This document shows, one piece after another, positions 33,673 through 42,159 of a DNA stretch of 64,000 bases; position 1 is the stretch's first letter, and the number at the start of each line of letters is the position of its first letter. The stretch lies in the NCBI GenBank assembly GCA_016182905.1, contig JACPFR010000018.1, positions 1 to 64,000 on the forward strand. Reading direction: 5' to 3'. The notes under the pieces were generated by a model. That model was not told where the DNA came from. It worked only from the letters and a program-made list of their open reading frames with translations, and made no database searches. The translations under genes were made by a program, and so were the position numbers. The DNA is from Elusimicrobiota bacterium (GTDB lineage: Bacteria > Elusimicrobiota > Elusimicrobia > UBA1565 > UBA9628).

Positions 33673-35243
33673 GCGGCGGCGCGCCGCAGGGCGCGCGTCC
33701 ACGCCCGCAGGCGCGCGTCCATCGCGTCGAGGTAGGCGTTGAAGCGGTCGAGCTCCTTCAGCTGACGGTCCACCCGCGCCCCCGCCGCCGCCTTCGGCCC
33801 CGTCCGGGGCTCGGCCGCCTTGAAGGCGGCCAAGGTCACGGCGCGCGCCCGCGAGCCGTGGGCGGAGGGGACGTTCGAATAGCCGTACGGCACGGCCGCG
33901 ATCGTCTTCGCGATGGTCTCCGGCTTCCAGAAGAACGACAAGCGCTCGCTGCCGGCGAAGGCGGCCGCGCGCTCCGGATGGCGCTTCGCGAAGGCCTTCA
34001 CGAAGAGCGCCTGCACGGTGAAGGCCTCGCGCTCGTCCTCGTGGCCGTACAGCATGGCCGCGTCGGTCGTCGTCATCCTCGAGGCGTCGGCATGCAGGCG
34101 CTGCAGGCGGTGCGTGGTCTCGTGGACTATGATCGGGGCCATCTCGAGGGCGAAGTCCGCCAGGAGCGCGTCGTCGGTCAGGAGGTCTCCGGCCTTTCGT
34201 CCGCGCTCGAGCAGGAACAGCCCCAGGTTCTCACGCGAGACGATCAGGCGGTCGGTCTCGTTCTGGTAGCCGCCGAGCGCCGTCTCGAGCTGGTCGAGCT
34301 CGACGCGGCCCAGCGCCCGGTCGAGGACCGGCTCCGCGGGCGTGCCGGCGGCCCAGCGCTTGACGGCGGCGGGCAGGCGGGCCGAGACGGCCGCGAGCGT
34401 CCTCTTGGATATCTTCTCCGGCGTCGAGCCGGGAGCGTCGCTCTCCGCGAGCCGGTCGAGGGCGCCGCGCGCGGCGTCCATGTCGCCGGCGGCGCTGACG
34501 GCGCCGAGCACGGCGGACAGCCCCTCGTCCCGGGCGCGCCTCGCGGCGCGGCGAGCGCGCCGCAGGTCGGCGGCCAGGGCCTCGTGACGCTCCAAAGTCC
34601 GGTCCATCCGGTAGTCCTCGTTGGCCGACATATAGGGCGCGGCGCGCCGGGCGAACTCCTCGAGACGCGCGCGGTAAGCGGTCCCGTCCATGGACAGACG
34701 GCGCCCCTGAAGGAGCTGCTCGCGCAGCGCGGCGACGATCGCCGAGGAGCGCTCGTCCACGGTCAGGCCCTCCCAGAGCTCCTCGGTCGCGCCCGCCGCG
34801 CCGAGCCAGCCGCGCAGCTCCGCGTCGAGCGTGCGCCATTCGGCGAGGGCCGCGACGACTTTCCGCATCTCGGCCGAGGCCAGGCCGCGGCCCGCGTAGA
34901 AGGCGCGGATGTCGGCGGGCCTGCGGAAGGACGGCTCGGAGTCGCGAGCGACCAGGGCGCGGCGCAGGTTGGCGGCGTCCTCGTATTGACCGGGCAGCGC
35001 GGCGAGATCGAGTATCTCATGCGCGCGCTGGAAGGAGGGGGCGAGCATGCCCGGATCCCGGGCGCGCAGAAGGGCCTGGGCCGCGTCGTCGCGCAGGAAC
35101 GACGCCGCGGCGCCGGTCCGGTAGGAGGTCAAGCCGGCCTGGTAGCCCGCGAGACGCTGCGGGACGGAGACGACGCCGGCGGCCGCGCCGACGGCGAGAA
35201 GCAGCGGGAGTAAAGCCCCGAGGACGAGCCGGAACGGCTTCAT
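33663..35243 (-). CDS. Exported protein with HETTH zinc-peptidase motif
   Basis: This 526-residue protein has an N-terminal signal sequence (LVLGALLPLLLAVGAAAG). Most of the chain is helical and Ala/Arg-rich. Near residue 374 lies IIVHETTHRLQRL, which fits the HExxH zinc site, and about 20 residues later GHEDEREAFTVQAL has Glu residues placed as in gluzincins. I infer a periplasmic or surface zincin, but do not recognise the family and cannot exclude a chance match. A TATCCT box ends six bases before the ATG at 35243. It is convergent with pyruvate kinase. Confidence 0.65.
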   Translation of the reverse strand: MKPFRLVLGALLPLLLAVGAAAGVVSVPQRLAGYQAGLTSYRTGAAASFLRDDAAQALLRARDPGMLAPSFQRAHEILDLAALPGQYEDAANLRRALVARDSEPSFRRPADIRAFYAGRGLASAEMRKVVAALAEWRTLDAELRGWLGAAGATEELWEGLTVDERSSAIVAALREQLLQGRRLSMDGTAYRARLEEFARRAAPYMSANEDYRMDRTLERHEALAADLRRARRAARRARDEGLSAVLGAVSAAGDMDAARGALDRLAESDAPGSTPEKISKRTLAAVSARLPAAVKRWAAGTPAEPVLDRALGRVELDQLETALGGYQNETDRLIVSRENLGLFLLERGRKAGDLLTDDALLADFALEMAPIIVHETTHRLQRLHADASRMTTTDAAMLYGHEDEREAFTVQALFVKAFAKRHPERAAAFAGSERLSFFWKPETIAKTIAAVPYGYSNVPSAHGSRARAVTLAAFKAAEPRTGPKAAAGARVDRQLKELDRFNAYLDAMDARLRAWTRALRRAAAQR

Positions 35244-35344
35244 AGACCGAGGATAAGCGAGGCGCGAAGCGTCCTACAGGGTCTTTGGTCAGGGGCTCCC
35301 TGGGACCGGGCCCAGAAAGGGGCCTATCTGCTAGAATGGCGGCC

Positions 35345-35665
35345 ATGGCGAGCCCCTTTCGCGTCGTACTGATGACCGCTCCGCGCGGAAAGCGGGCCGA
35401 GATCCTGGCCCGGGGGCTCGTGACCGAGAGGCTCGCGGCCTGCGTCAACGTCGTCCCGGGCGCGGTATCGCATTACCGCTGGCGGGGAAGGATGCGCCGC
35501 GACGCGGAAAGCCTGCTCGTCGCGAAGACTTCCGCGGCGAAGCTGCCCGCGCTCAAGCGCTGGGTCGCGGCGCGCCACCCCTACGCGATCCCCGAGGTGC
35601 TCGCGCTGAAGGTCGAGGACGGCGCCAAGCCCTACCTCCAGTGGCTCGCGGGGGAGCTCGAATGA
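35345..35665 (+). CDS. cutA: CutA1-like divalent-cation tolerance protein
   Basis: This 106-residue protein of the CutA1 family makes very stable trimers; its role in copper tolerance is debated. Motifs are VVLMTAPRGKRAEILARGLVTERLAACVNVVPG, SHYRWRGRMRRDAESLLVAKTS and the C-terminal RHPYAIPEVLALKVEDG. Two in-frame ATGs at 35336 and 35345 are possible. I chose 35345 because TGC-TAGAAT ends seven bases upstream, matching the leaderless pattern of this genome, and 35336 would lie inside the promoter. The next gene begins 43 bases downstream. Confidence 0.9.
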   Translation: MASPFRVVLMTAPRGKRAEILARGLVTERLAACVNVVPGAVSHYRWRGRMRRDAESLLVAKTSAAKLPALKRWVAARHPYAIPEVLALKVEDGAKPYLQWLAGELE

Positions 35666-35685
35666 ATCCGCCCTCGGAGCCGCGG

Positions 35686-35701
35686 CTATCCTCGAGGATA
35701 G
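35686..35701. promoter_or_regulatory. Palindrome upstream of the flavoprotein gene
   Basis: CTATCCTCGAGGATAG, a perfect 16-base palindrome 7 bases before the ATG at 35709. It contains TATCCT and could be promoter plus operator, or a short hairpin in the leader. Confidence 0.35.
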
Positions 35702-35708
35702 TCGAACG

Positions 35709-36437
35709 ATGAACAAACCCGTCCACCCGACCTACTGGCCCGTCCTCCTCGAGGCCCGCGACGAGGCGCCCGGCGCGCGCACCTTCCGCTTCGCCTCCCC
35801 CGCGGGGTTCCGCTTCACGCCCGGTCAGTTCCTGATGTTCCATTTCGCCGACGACCCGAAGACCTGGCGCGCGTACTCGATCTGCTCCTCGCCGCTCGCG
35901 GAAAGCGAGTATTTCGAGGTGACGGTGGGAATGGTGGGGGCGTTCTCCGAGCGCCTCGGGGCGCTGAAGCCGCACGCGGAGGGGGGGCTCGCCGTGCGCG
36001 GACCGTTCGGGCGCTGGACCTACGACGGCTCGCTGCGCCACGCGGTGCTGGTGTCCGGCGGCACGGGGCTGACGCCGTTCCGGGCGATGTGCCTGCTGAA
36101 GATAGGCATGAAGAACGAGAACCGGATCACGTTGTGCTGCGCGGCGAAGAAGCCCGAAGGACTGTTGTATCGCCATGAATATGAAGGCTGGCGAAGCCAC
36201 GGCATCAACGTCAACGAGAAGGTGACCCAACCGGGCGCCGGGACGGACTGGGACGGAGAAATAGGCCGATGGAACGCGGGCTCGGTGTTCGCCGCCGCGA
36301 ACGACGCGGCGGCGGTTTATTACCTGTGCGGGCCGAACAAGATGGTTCAGGAACTGAGGGAAGGATTGGAGGGGCTCGGAATCCCGCCCCAAAGCATACG
36401 GACCGAGAAATGGGGCGATTACACGGACCTCTTTTGA
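35709..36437 (+). CDS. Ferredoxin-NADP reductase-like flavoprotein
   Basis: This 242-residue protein has an FAD-binding barrel and NAD(P)-binding domain like ferredoxin or flavodoxin reductases. Motifs are the FAD site TWRAYSICSSP near residue 55, GPFGRWTYDG, the NAD site SGGTGLTPFRAMC and the C-terminal YYLCGPNKMVQELREGLEGLG. There is no [2Fe-2S] domain, so it probably reduces a separate electron carrier. It precedes maf, whose TTG start overlaps its TGA. The partner is unknown and no ferredoxin gene is in the window. Confidence 0.85.
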   Translation: MNKPVHPTYWPVLLEARDEAPGARTFRFASPAGFRFTPGQFLMFHFADDPKTWRAYSICSSPLAESEYFEVTVGMVGAFSERLGALKPHAEGGLAVRGPFGRWTYDGSLRHAVLVSGGTGLTPFRAMCLLKIGMKNENRITLCCAAKKPEGLLYRHEYEGWRSHGINVNEKVTQPGAGTDWDGEIGRWNAGSVFAAANDAAAVYYLCGPNKMVQELREGLEGLGIPPQSIRTEKWGDYTDLF

Positions 36438-36988
36438 AGCTCATACTCGCCTCGGCTTCACCTCGGCGTCGCGCGATATTGCGGGCGGCCGGAGTGAGCT
36501 TCAGCGTCGACCCGAGCGGAGTGGATGAGAACATCGATGAGAAGGATCCGCGGAAGCACGTCGTCAAATTAGCGCGGCTTAAAGCGCTGGATGTCGCGAA
36601 GCGCCATCCCGGCCGGCCCGTGCTCGGCGCCGACACCATCGTCGTCTGCATGGGCGAGATCCTGGGCAAGCCCAAGGACCTGAAGGACGCGGTGCGCATG
36701 ATCACTTTGCAGTCGGGACGAACCCAGCGCGTCTACACCGGCACGGCGCTCGCGATCGGGCGGCGGGTGTACACCGAGGTCGCGGTCACCAAGGTCTACG
36801 CCCGCCTCCTCGACGCGGACCGGCTGAAGCGGCTGGCGGGCAAGCACATGGACAAGGCGGGGGCGTACGCCGTCCAGGACCGCCATGACCCGCTCGTCGC
36901 GCGCATCGTCGGCGACCGCGACAACGTGACCGGCCTGCCGATGCGCTCGGTCAGACGGCTTCTGGCTCGGGCGCGACGGGAAGCGTGA
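36434..36988 (+). CDS. maf: Maf family nucleoside triphosphate pyrophosphatase
   Basis: This 184-residue protein of the Maf/YhdE family hydrolyses non-canonical or m7G/dTTP-type nucleotides. The start chosen is the TTG at 36434, which overlaps the previous TGA as TTGA and gives the canonical opening LKLILASASPRRR. The alternative ATG at 36410 would add eight residues. Other motifs are SGVDEN, the catalytic Asp region LGADTIVV and a C-terminal D-x-DNVTGLP. Subclass is not clear; the Y/K residues that separate YceF and YhdE types should be checked. The 3' end overlaps the convergent histidine kinase by 38 bases. Confidence 0.88.
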   Translation: MKLILASASPRRRAILRAAGVSFSVDPSGVDENIDEKDPRKHVVKLARLKALDVAKRHPGRPVLGADTIVVCMGEILGKPKDLKDAVRMITLQSGRTQRVYTGTALAIGRRVYTEVAVTKVYARLLDADRLKRLAGKHMDKAGAYAVQDRHDPLVARIVGDRDNVTGLPMRSVRRLLARARREA

Positions 36989-38378
36989 AGTAGAACCGGG
37001 CGCCCTTCTCCTCGGCGTCGCCGACGCCGATCGCGCCGCCGTGGCGGGTGACGACCTTCTCGCACAGGGCCAGCCCCAGGCCGACGTTGCCCACGTGGCG
37101 CTTCATGTCCCGCTGGAAGAACTTCCGGAAGAGCTCCTCGCGCGCCTCGGGGGGGACGCCGGGGCCCGAGTCGCTCACCTCGACGAGCACCTTGTCCGGG
37201 CCTTCGGCGCGGACCTTGATCGAGATGCGCCCTCCCGAAGGCGTATGCTCGACGGCGTTGTGCACGAGGTTGTCGAGGACGCGGCGCAGCAGGGCCGGGT
37301 CGCCGAGCACGGGAGGAGGGGCGTCGTCGGGGAGGGCCAGGTCGAGGCTTTGCTTGCGGTCGGCCACGATCAGGCCGAAATCCTTGGCGCAGGCGCGGGC
37401 CAGCGCACTCATCTCCACGAGGTCGGTGTTGGACAGGATGGACGTCTCCTCGAGCTTGGCGAGCTGGAGCACGTCCTCGACCATGCGTTGGAGGCGGGCC
37501 GTCGACATCTCGAGCAGCTCGAAGGTCCGGTTGTGCTCGCGCTTGCCGCCCTTCGTCGCGAAATCGGAGAGCAAGGTGAGGCCGGAGCGGATGACGGTCA
37601 TCGGCGTCTTGAGGTCGTGGACGAGCATCGCGGCGAGCTCGCGCTTCTCCGCCTCGAGCGTGCGCCGGCGGCGGGTCTCGGCCTTGAGGCTCACGCCCAT
37701 GCGGTTGAACGCGGCGGTCAGGCGGGAGACCTCGTCGCCGTCGCCCTCGCCGCCCAGGCGCCGGAAGTTCTGCGGGTCGGCGGCCATCGCCTCGAGCCGC
37801 CCGACCAGGCGCTCGAGGCGCTCGCCCGCGAACAGGCCGATCAGCCAGGCGATCAAGGTGATCGCGCCGAAGGCGGTGACGCCCGCCTGCACGCCGCGCG
37901 CGCCGATCTCGTCGAGGCGCCGCTCGAGGGCGTCCGTCCGGAAGCCGACCTGCACGACGCCCCTGCCGCGCGGCCCGAGGTCCACCGGCCCCTCGACGTC
38001 GAAGATCCCGTCGGTCACCTGGGCGATGCGGCGGCCGGACTTGGGCTCGCGGCCGATCAGCTTCGAGTCCTCGGAGCTGCCGACGAGGCGCCTGCCCCTG
38101 CGGTCGCGGACGACGATCGTCGCGATCTGAGCGCGGCGGATGAGGTCGGTGAAGCGCTTGCCGACCTCGCCCAGACGGCCCTGGCGCGCCTCGGACTGGA
38201 CCACGGCCTGCACGGCGGTCAAGGTCACGGCCCCCAGATGCTCGGCCTGCGCGTAGGCCTCGTGCCGCGAGGAGCGCACGCCCAAAAGGACGAGGCCGCC
38301 GGCGACGAGGCCGCCGGACACGGCGAAGACGAGGGCGAGGCTCAGACTCAGGCGCATGGGGTTTCGGACCTGGCTCAT
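36951..38378 (-). CDS. Membrane sensor histidine kinase
   Basis: This is a 475-residue two-helix sensor kinase. Transmembrane helices are at about 10-30 and 165-185, with an outer sensor region between (contains IVVRDRRGRRLVGSSEDS, PAS-like or CACHE-like in length). A HAMP-like stretch follows. HisKA has the phosphoacceptor His at about 254 in MLVHDLKTPMTVI. The HATPase domain has NLVHNAVEHTPSGG, VSDSGPGVP and GLGLALCEKVV. The start is the ATG at 38378; 38357 is also possible. No response regulator is adjacent; the orphan regulators at 21.5-22.6 kb are possible partners. Confidence 0.88.
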   Translation of the reverse strand: MSQVRNPMRLSLSLALVFAVSGGLVAGGLVLLGVRSSRHEAYAQAEHLGAVTLTAVQAVVQSEARQGRLGEVGKRFTDLIRRAQIATIVVRDRRGRRLVGSSEDSKLIGREPKSGRRIAQVTDGIFDVEGPVDLGPRGRGVVQVGFRTDALERRLDEIGARGVQAGVTAFGAITLIAWLIGLFAGERLERLVGRLEAMAADPQNFRRLGGEGDGDEVSRLTAAFNRMGVSLKAETRRRRTLEAEKRELAAMLVHDLKTPMTVIRSGLTLLSDFATKGGKREHNRTFELLEMSTARLQRMVEDVLQLAKLEETSILSNTDLVEMSALARACAKDFGLIVADRKQSLDLALPDDAPPPVLGDPALLRRVLDNLVHNAVEHTPSGGRISIKVRAEGPDKVLVEVSDSGPGVPPEAREELFRKFFQRDMKRHVGNVGLGLALCEKVVTRHGGAIGVGDAEEKGARFYFTLPVAPEPEAV

Positions 38379-38408
38379 TCTATGATTTTCGGCTATACTT
38401 GGCGCGCG

Positions 38409-39677
38409 ATGACCCCCGCGCTCTGGGCGCTGCGCGCCGTGAACCTCCTTCTCGTGCTGGCCGCCGCCTTCCTCGGCGCGCGCGGCAAGGCCGTCAGCGT
38501 CTCGCTGCCCGCGCTCGCCGCGCTGGCCGCCGTGGCCGCGTCGGCCGCGGCCGTCTTCTCCGGCAGGATCCGGGACGCGAAGGCTCGGCGGTCCGCCCTC
38601 GCGGCCTTCTGCGCGGGGGACATCCTGCTCGTCATGTGGACCGCGCAGTGGACCCAGCAGTGGGCCGGCGTCATCGACCTCGGCGTGCTGGTCCCGGCCG
38701 TCGTCCTCGCCCTGGAGTTCGGCGCGGCCGCCGGGGCCCTGGCCGCCGTCGTTCCGGCCGGCTTCACCGCGTTCCTCATCGCCACGGTGGGCCCCGCGGC
38801 CGAGGCGAACCCGGAGCTGGTCTGGACCCTCGTCCTGCGCGGCCTCCTGTTCGCGCTCGCTCCCGCGGCGGCGGGCCTGGCCCTCGGCCCCGCCCGCTCG
38901 CGCGCAGCGGCCGTCGCCCGCGGCACGATCGCCCGCCTTCGCGCCGCCCAGGTCGGGGAATACCTCTCCTACGCCCTGTTCCAGCTGCGCGACTACGCGA
39001 TCACCATCACCTCGGTCGCCGAGGCGATCGCGCTGGCGCCCAAGGACGACCCGAGGCAGGCGGAGCGCGTGGAGCGCCTGCGCAAGGCCGCCGGAGAACT
39101 CGGCGTCAAGCTCTCGCGCGTGCTGGGCGACCAGAGCGCGCTGACGACGGCGCGTCCGCCGGCGGCGGCGGTGGACCTCGCCGGGCTCGTCGGCGCCTGC
39201 GTCGACGAGTGCCGGGAGGCGTTCGCCCCCGACGGCGTCCAGGTGTCCATCCTCGTCCAGAGCGCGCCGCCCCCGGTCCATTCCGAGCGCCGCTCGATCG
39301 AGCTGGCGCTGCTCTCCGTCCTGCAGAACTCCCTCGAGGCCTGCGCCTCCCGCGGCGGGGGGGCCGTGACGGTCCTGCTGCGCCGCGAGGGCGCCAACGC
39401 CGAGATCGAGGTCTCCGACGACGGCGGCGGCGTCTCCGAGACCGACAAGGTCACGATGTTCGAGCCCTTCGTCTCGGCCCGCCGCGGCTCGCACGGCCTG
39501 GGGCTGGGCCTGTCCATGTCGCGCCGGTTCCTCGAGCGCATCGGCGGCGGCCTGAAGGTCAAGAGCAAGGGCGGGTACACCGCCGCGCTGCTCGTCGTGC
39601 CGCTCGAGCGCGAGCTGCCGAAGATCCGCCTCGAGGACTCGACGTGGGCCGGACGCCGCGCGGAGCAGAGATCATGA
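38409..39677 (+). CDS. Membrane histidine-kinase-like protein lacking a phosphoacceptor His
   Basis: This is a 422-residue protein. Residues 1-165 hold about five to six hydrophobic helices. The linker where HisKA should be (GEYLSYALFQLRDYAITITS) has no His in the expected helix. The GHKL ATPase domain is complete: N box LQNSLEACASRGGG, G1 SDDGGGVSETD, F box FEPFVSARRGS and G2 HGLGLGLSMSRR. It therefore should bind ATP but probably cannot autophosphorylate as usual. It may be an ATP-dependent sensor, or the phosphate site may lie elsewhere. TATACT ends nine bases before the ATG. It is ATGA-coupled to the YIP1-like gene. Confidence 0.78.
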   Translation: MTPALWALRAVNLLLVLAAAFLGARGKAVSVSLPALAALAAVAASAAAVFSGRIRDAKARRSALAAFCAGDILLVMWTAQWTQQWAGVIDLGVLVPAVVLALEFGAAAGALAAVVPAGFTAFLIATVGPAAEANPELVWTLVLRGLLFALAPAAAGLALGPARSRAAAVARGTIARLRAAQVGEYLSYALFQLRDYAITITSVAEAIALAPKDDPRQAERVERLRKAAGELGVKLSRVLGDQSALTTARPPAAAVDLAGLVGACVDECREAFAPDGVQVSILVQSAPPPVHSERRSIELALLSVLQNSLEACASRGGGAVTVLLRREGANAEIEVSDDGGGVSETDKVTMFEPFVSARRGSHGLGLGLSMSRRFLERIGGGLKVKSKGGYTAALLVVPLERELPKIRLEDSTWAGRRAEQRS

Positions 39678-40792
39678 GCGAACCCGCCGCCGAGAAGAAA
39701 GAAGCCCCGCCGCCCCCGGCGCCGGCGATCCCGGAGCTGCTCGAGCTCTCTCTGACGGCGCTCGTCAACGCGCCCGGCGTCTTCGCCAAGCTCGCGGCGC
39801 GCCCCGCGGCCGGCCCCGGCGCCGCCTTCGCGGCCGCGCTGTTCTGGGGCGCGCTGTTCTTCGCGCTGAACCTGGTCAAGATCGCGCTGTCGAACCCCGA
39901 CCTCCTGCGCTCCTACCCCGCGTGGCAGATCGGGGCCGTCGGCCTCCTCGCCCTCGGCGCCTGGGCGTCGCTGTACCTCCTCGCCTCGAGCCTGCTCTAC
40001 GGCCTCGGACGCGCCCTCGGGTCCGCCGGGGATTTCGACCGGGCCCTGCTCGTCGCCGCGGTCGCGCTCGCCGCCGCGCCCGTCCAGGCGCTGACCCAGT
40101 GGTTTCCGTCGGCGTGGGTCGCGCCGGCGCTCCTCGCCGCGTGGATCGCGGCGTGCGGCCTGGCCTCGCTGTTCCAGGCGAACGCCTGGGCGGCGCGCGG
40201 CGCCTGCGCCGCGCTCGCCGCCGCCGTCCTCGGCCTCCAGTACGGGACGGGCCTGCTCGTGGAGAAGTCCTCGGCGGCCGCCCAGATGGCCGCGGTCGCG
40301 GCGCAGGCGGCCCCGACCGAGGATCAGATGGCGGAGCTCCAGCGGCAGATGCAGCAGGTGCAGGCGGCCGCGGCGCAGGCGCCGGAGGCCGGGGCCCCCG
40401 CGGGCGCCTCCGGGCTCGACCTTCTGCGCGGGCCCGGCGGCGAGGAGGCTCCCGCCGCCGTGCCCGACGAGATGCAGAAGGTCCAGCAGATGACGGCCCA
40501 GGGCGACGCGATGAACAAGAGCATGGTGGGCATGCTCGAGTCGATCGCCCCGATGCTGAGCAACCCCGCGATCACGAGGAACATGACGCCTCAGCAGAAG
40601 GCCGATTTCGACGAGCTCAACGAGATGCTCCGGGACCTCAAGAGCGGCATCGCCTCGAACACGATCACGACCCCTCAGGAGCAGCAGGCCAAGATGCAGA
40701 AGATCCAGCAGCTCGTGATGCGCATGCTGAGCAGCGGCCTCGCGATGCCGAAGCCGGGGCCGGCGCCGCCGCCCCAGGGGACGAAGAAATGA
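39674..40792 (+). CDS. YIP1-like multi-pass membrane protein
   Basis: This 372-residue protein has an N-terminal Pro-rich tail, then five transmembrane helices at about 50-210 in a YIP1-type layout (Leu/Ala-rich, with FWGALFFALNLVKI and ASLYLLASSLLYGLGRALG). The C-terminal third is soluble, Gln/Met-rich and coiled (MAELQRQMQQVQ), with a Gly/Ala linker, and ends Pro-rich. Function of bacterial YIP1 proteins is unknown. The ATGA overlap ties its synthesis to the kinase-like protein upstream, and it overlaps the SDR gene the same way, so all three should be one operon. Confidence 0.7.
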   Translation: MSEPAAEKKEAPPPPAPAIPELLELSLTALVNAPGVFAKLAARPAAGPGAAFAAALFWGALFFALNLVKIALSNPDLLRSYPAWQIGAVGLLALGAWASLYLLASSLLYGLGRALGSAGDFDRALLVAAVALAAAPVQALTQWFPSAWVAPALLAAWIAACGLASLFQANAWAARGACAALAAAVLGLQYGTGLLVEKSSAAAQMAAVAAQAAPTEDQMAELQRQMQQVQAAAAQAPEAGAPAGASGLDLLRGPGGEEAPAAVPDEMQKVQQMTAQGDAMNKSMVGMLESIAPMLSNPAITRNMTPQQKADFDELNEMLRDLKSGIASNTITTPQEQQAKMQKIQQLVMRMLSSGLAMPKPGPAPPPQGTKK

Positions 40793-41526
40793 ACCTGAAG
40801 GGCAAGGTCGTCCTCGTCACGGGCTCGGCGCGGCGCGTGGGGCGCGTGATCGCGCTCGCCTTCGCCGCCAAGGGCGCGCGCGTCGCCGCGCACTACAACA
40901 CCTCCGCGGCCGAGGCGCGCGAGCTCGTCGCGGGCGTGAAGTCCCTGTCCGGCGCCGACGCCGACGTCTTCCGCGCCGACCTGCTCGACGCGGACGCGCC
41001 GCGCAAGCTCGCCGACGCGGTCGCCCGCCGCTTCGGCGGCGTCGACGTCCTCGTCAACTCCGCCTCGCTGTACGAGCGCACCCCGTTCGCGTCCGCGACC
41101 CCCGAGGATTGGGACCGGCACATGGCCGTGAACGCGCGCGCGCCCTACCACCTCGCGCAGGCCTGCGCCCCCTGGCTGAAGAGGACCGGAGGGGGGGCCG
41201 TGATCAACATCGCGGACTGGGCCGGGCACCGCCCGTACGCCGACTTCGGGCCTTACTGCGCCTCCAAGGCGGCCTTGCTGTGCGTCAACAAGCTGCTCGC
41301 GAAGTCCCTCGCGCCCGAGATCCGCGTGAACGCGATCCTCCCGGGCCCCGTGCTCGCGCCGGAGGACATGGGCGAGGCGGAGAAGCGCAAGGTGTCCGAG
41401 GCGACCTTGCTCAAGCGCCTGGGCACGCCCGAGGCCGTCGCGCGCGCCTGCCTGTACCTCGCCGAGTCCGCCGACTACTCGACGGGCGCCGAGCTCGCCG
41501 TGGACGGCGGACGCCTCGTCGCCTGA
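40789..41526 (+). CDS. Short-chain dehydrogenase, pteridine-reductase-like
   Basis: This is a 245-residue SDR with the NAD(P) loop TGSARRVGRVIA, the NSAS motif and the catalytic Tyr-x3-Lys in YCASKAA. The usual catalytic Ser is in the segment INIADWAGHRPY, where an Ala-Asp pair is found, as in pteridine reductase PTR1 and FolM relatives (N-I-x-D-W). The arginine-rich glycine loop also fits that group, which prefers NADPH. FolB and a 6-PTPS-like gene lie directly downstream on the other strand, supporting a pterin role. A general 3-oxoacyl reductase is the alternative. Confidence 0.75.
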   Translation: MNLKGKVVLVTGSARRVGRVIALAFAAKGARVAAHYNTSAAEARELVAGVKSLSGADADVFRADLLDADAPRKLADAVARRFGGVDVLVNSASLYERTPFASATPEDWDRHMAVNARAPYHLAQACAPWLKRTGGGAVINIADWAGHRPYADFGPYCASKAALLCVNKLLAKSLAPEIRVNAILPGPVLAPEDMGEAEKRKVSEATLLKRLGTPEAVARACLYLAESADYSTGAELAVDGGRLVA

Positions 41527-41529
41527 CGC

Positions 41530-42159
41530 TTAGCGGGCCCGGCTCTTGGGCTTGGAGGGAAAGGACGCGGCTATCTGCGTCTCGATCCTCGGGTTGACGG
41601 TCTTCACGCCCTTGAGGAGCTTGTCCCACATCTTCGGGTCGGCCCACTCGGCCTTCGCCTGGGGGGAGAACACGATGTCCTTCAAGGCGATCTCGCCCAT
41701 CTGCGCGTCGTAGGCGTCCTGACGGAAGCACTGCGCGTAGCCGGTCTCGGTCTCGTGCAGGATCACGGAGTGGACCCGCGCGGTGTCGTCGCCGTTGGTC
41801 TTCACCGTGTTGTCGAGCATCGCCTGGACGGCGACGAAGATCACGCGCGTGAGTTGCTCGGCCGTCGGGGAGACGGGCAAAGAGACCCAGCGCTTGGAGT
41901 TGTCCTTCATCGCCTTGACGTAGGCCGGGGCCTCCTTGTCCCAGAACAGCGAGGCGTGGTCGAAGCCGTCGAGGAAGTCCTTCACCCCGCCCTTGAGCAG
42001 GCCGAAGTCGTAGACCATCTGCCCGCGGTCGAGGCGGTCGGCGGTGAGGAACAGCTCGCAGCGGAAGCTGTGGCCGTGCACGGAGTACTTGCAGCGGTCG
42101 GAGGAGCAGTTCCGGACGATGTGCGACGCCTCGAAGCGGTACAGCTTTCGGATGATCAT
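41530..42159 (-). CDS. 6-pyruvoyl-tetrahydropterin synthase/QueD-like protein, extended
   Basis: This 209-residue protein of the 6-PTPS/QueD family acts on 7,8-dihydroneopterin triphosphate. Zinc ligands are the His in FEASH and the HGHS pair, the Cys of NCSSDRCKYS is close to the expected catalytic position, and FDHASLF and ETETG complete the active site. It is much longer than the usual 120-140 residues because of a C-terminal extension of about 65 residues ending in basic PSKPKSRAR. Whether it makes carboxytetrahydropterin for queuosine or a pterin for another use is unclear. It is coupled to folB by an ATGA overlap and ends three bases from the convergent SDR. Confidence 0.85.
   Translation of the reverse strand: MIIRKLYRFEASHIVRNCSSDRCKYSVHGHSFRCELFLTADRLDRGQMVYDFGLLKGGVKDFLDGFDHASLFWDKEAPAYVKAMKDNSKRWVSLPVSPTAEQLTRVIFVAVQAMLDNTVKTNGDDTARVHSVILHETETGYAQCFRQDAYDAQMGEIALKDIVFSPQAKAEWADPKMWDKLLKGVKTVNPRIETQIAASFPSKPKSRAR

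Noticed and set aside
37041-38408. Long plus-strand extension upstream of the kinase-like gene
   Set aside because: It is antisense to the histidine kinase with intact H, N and G boxes; the plus gene starts at the ATG at 38409.
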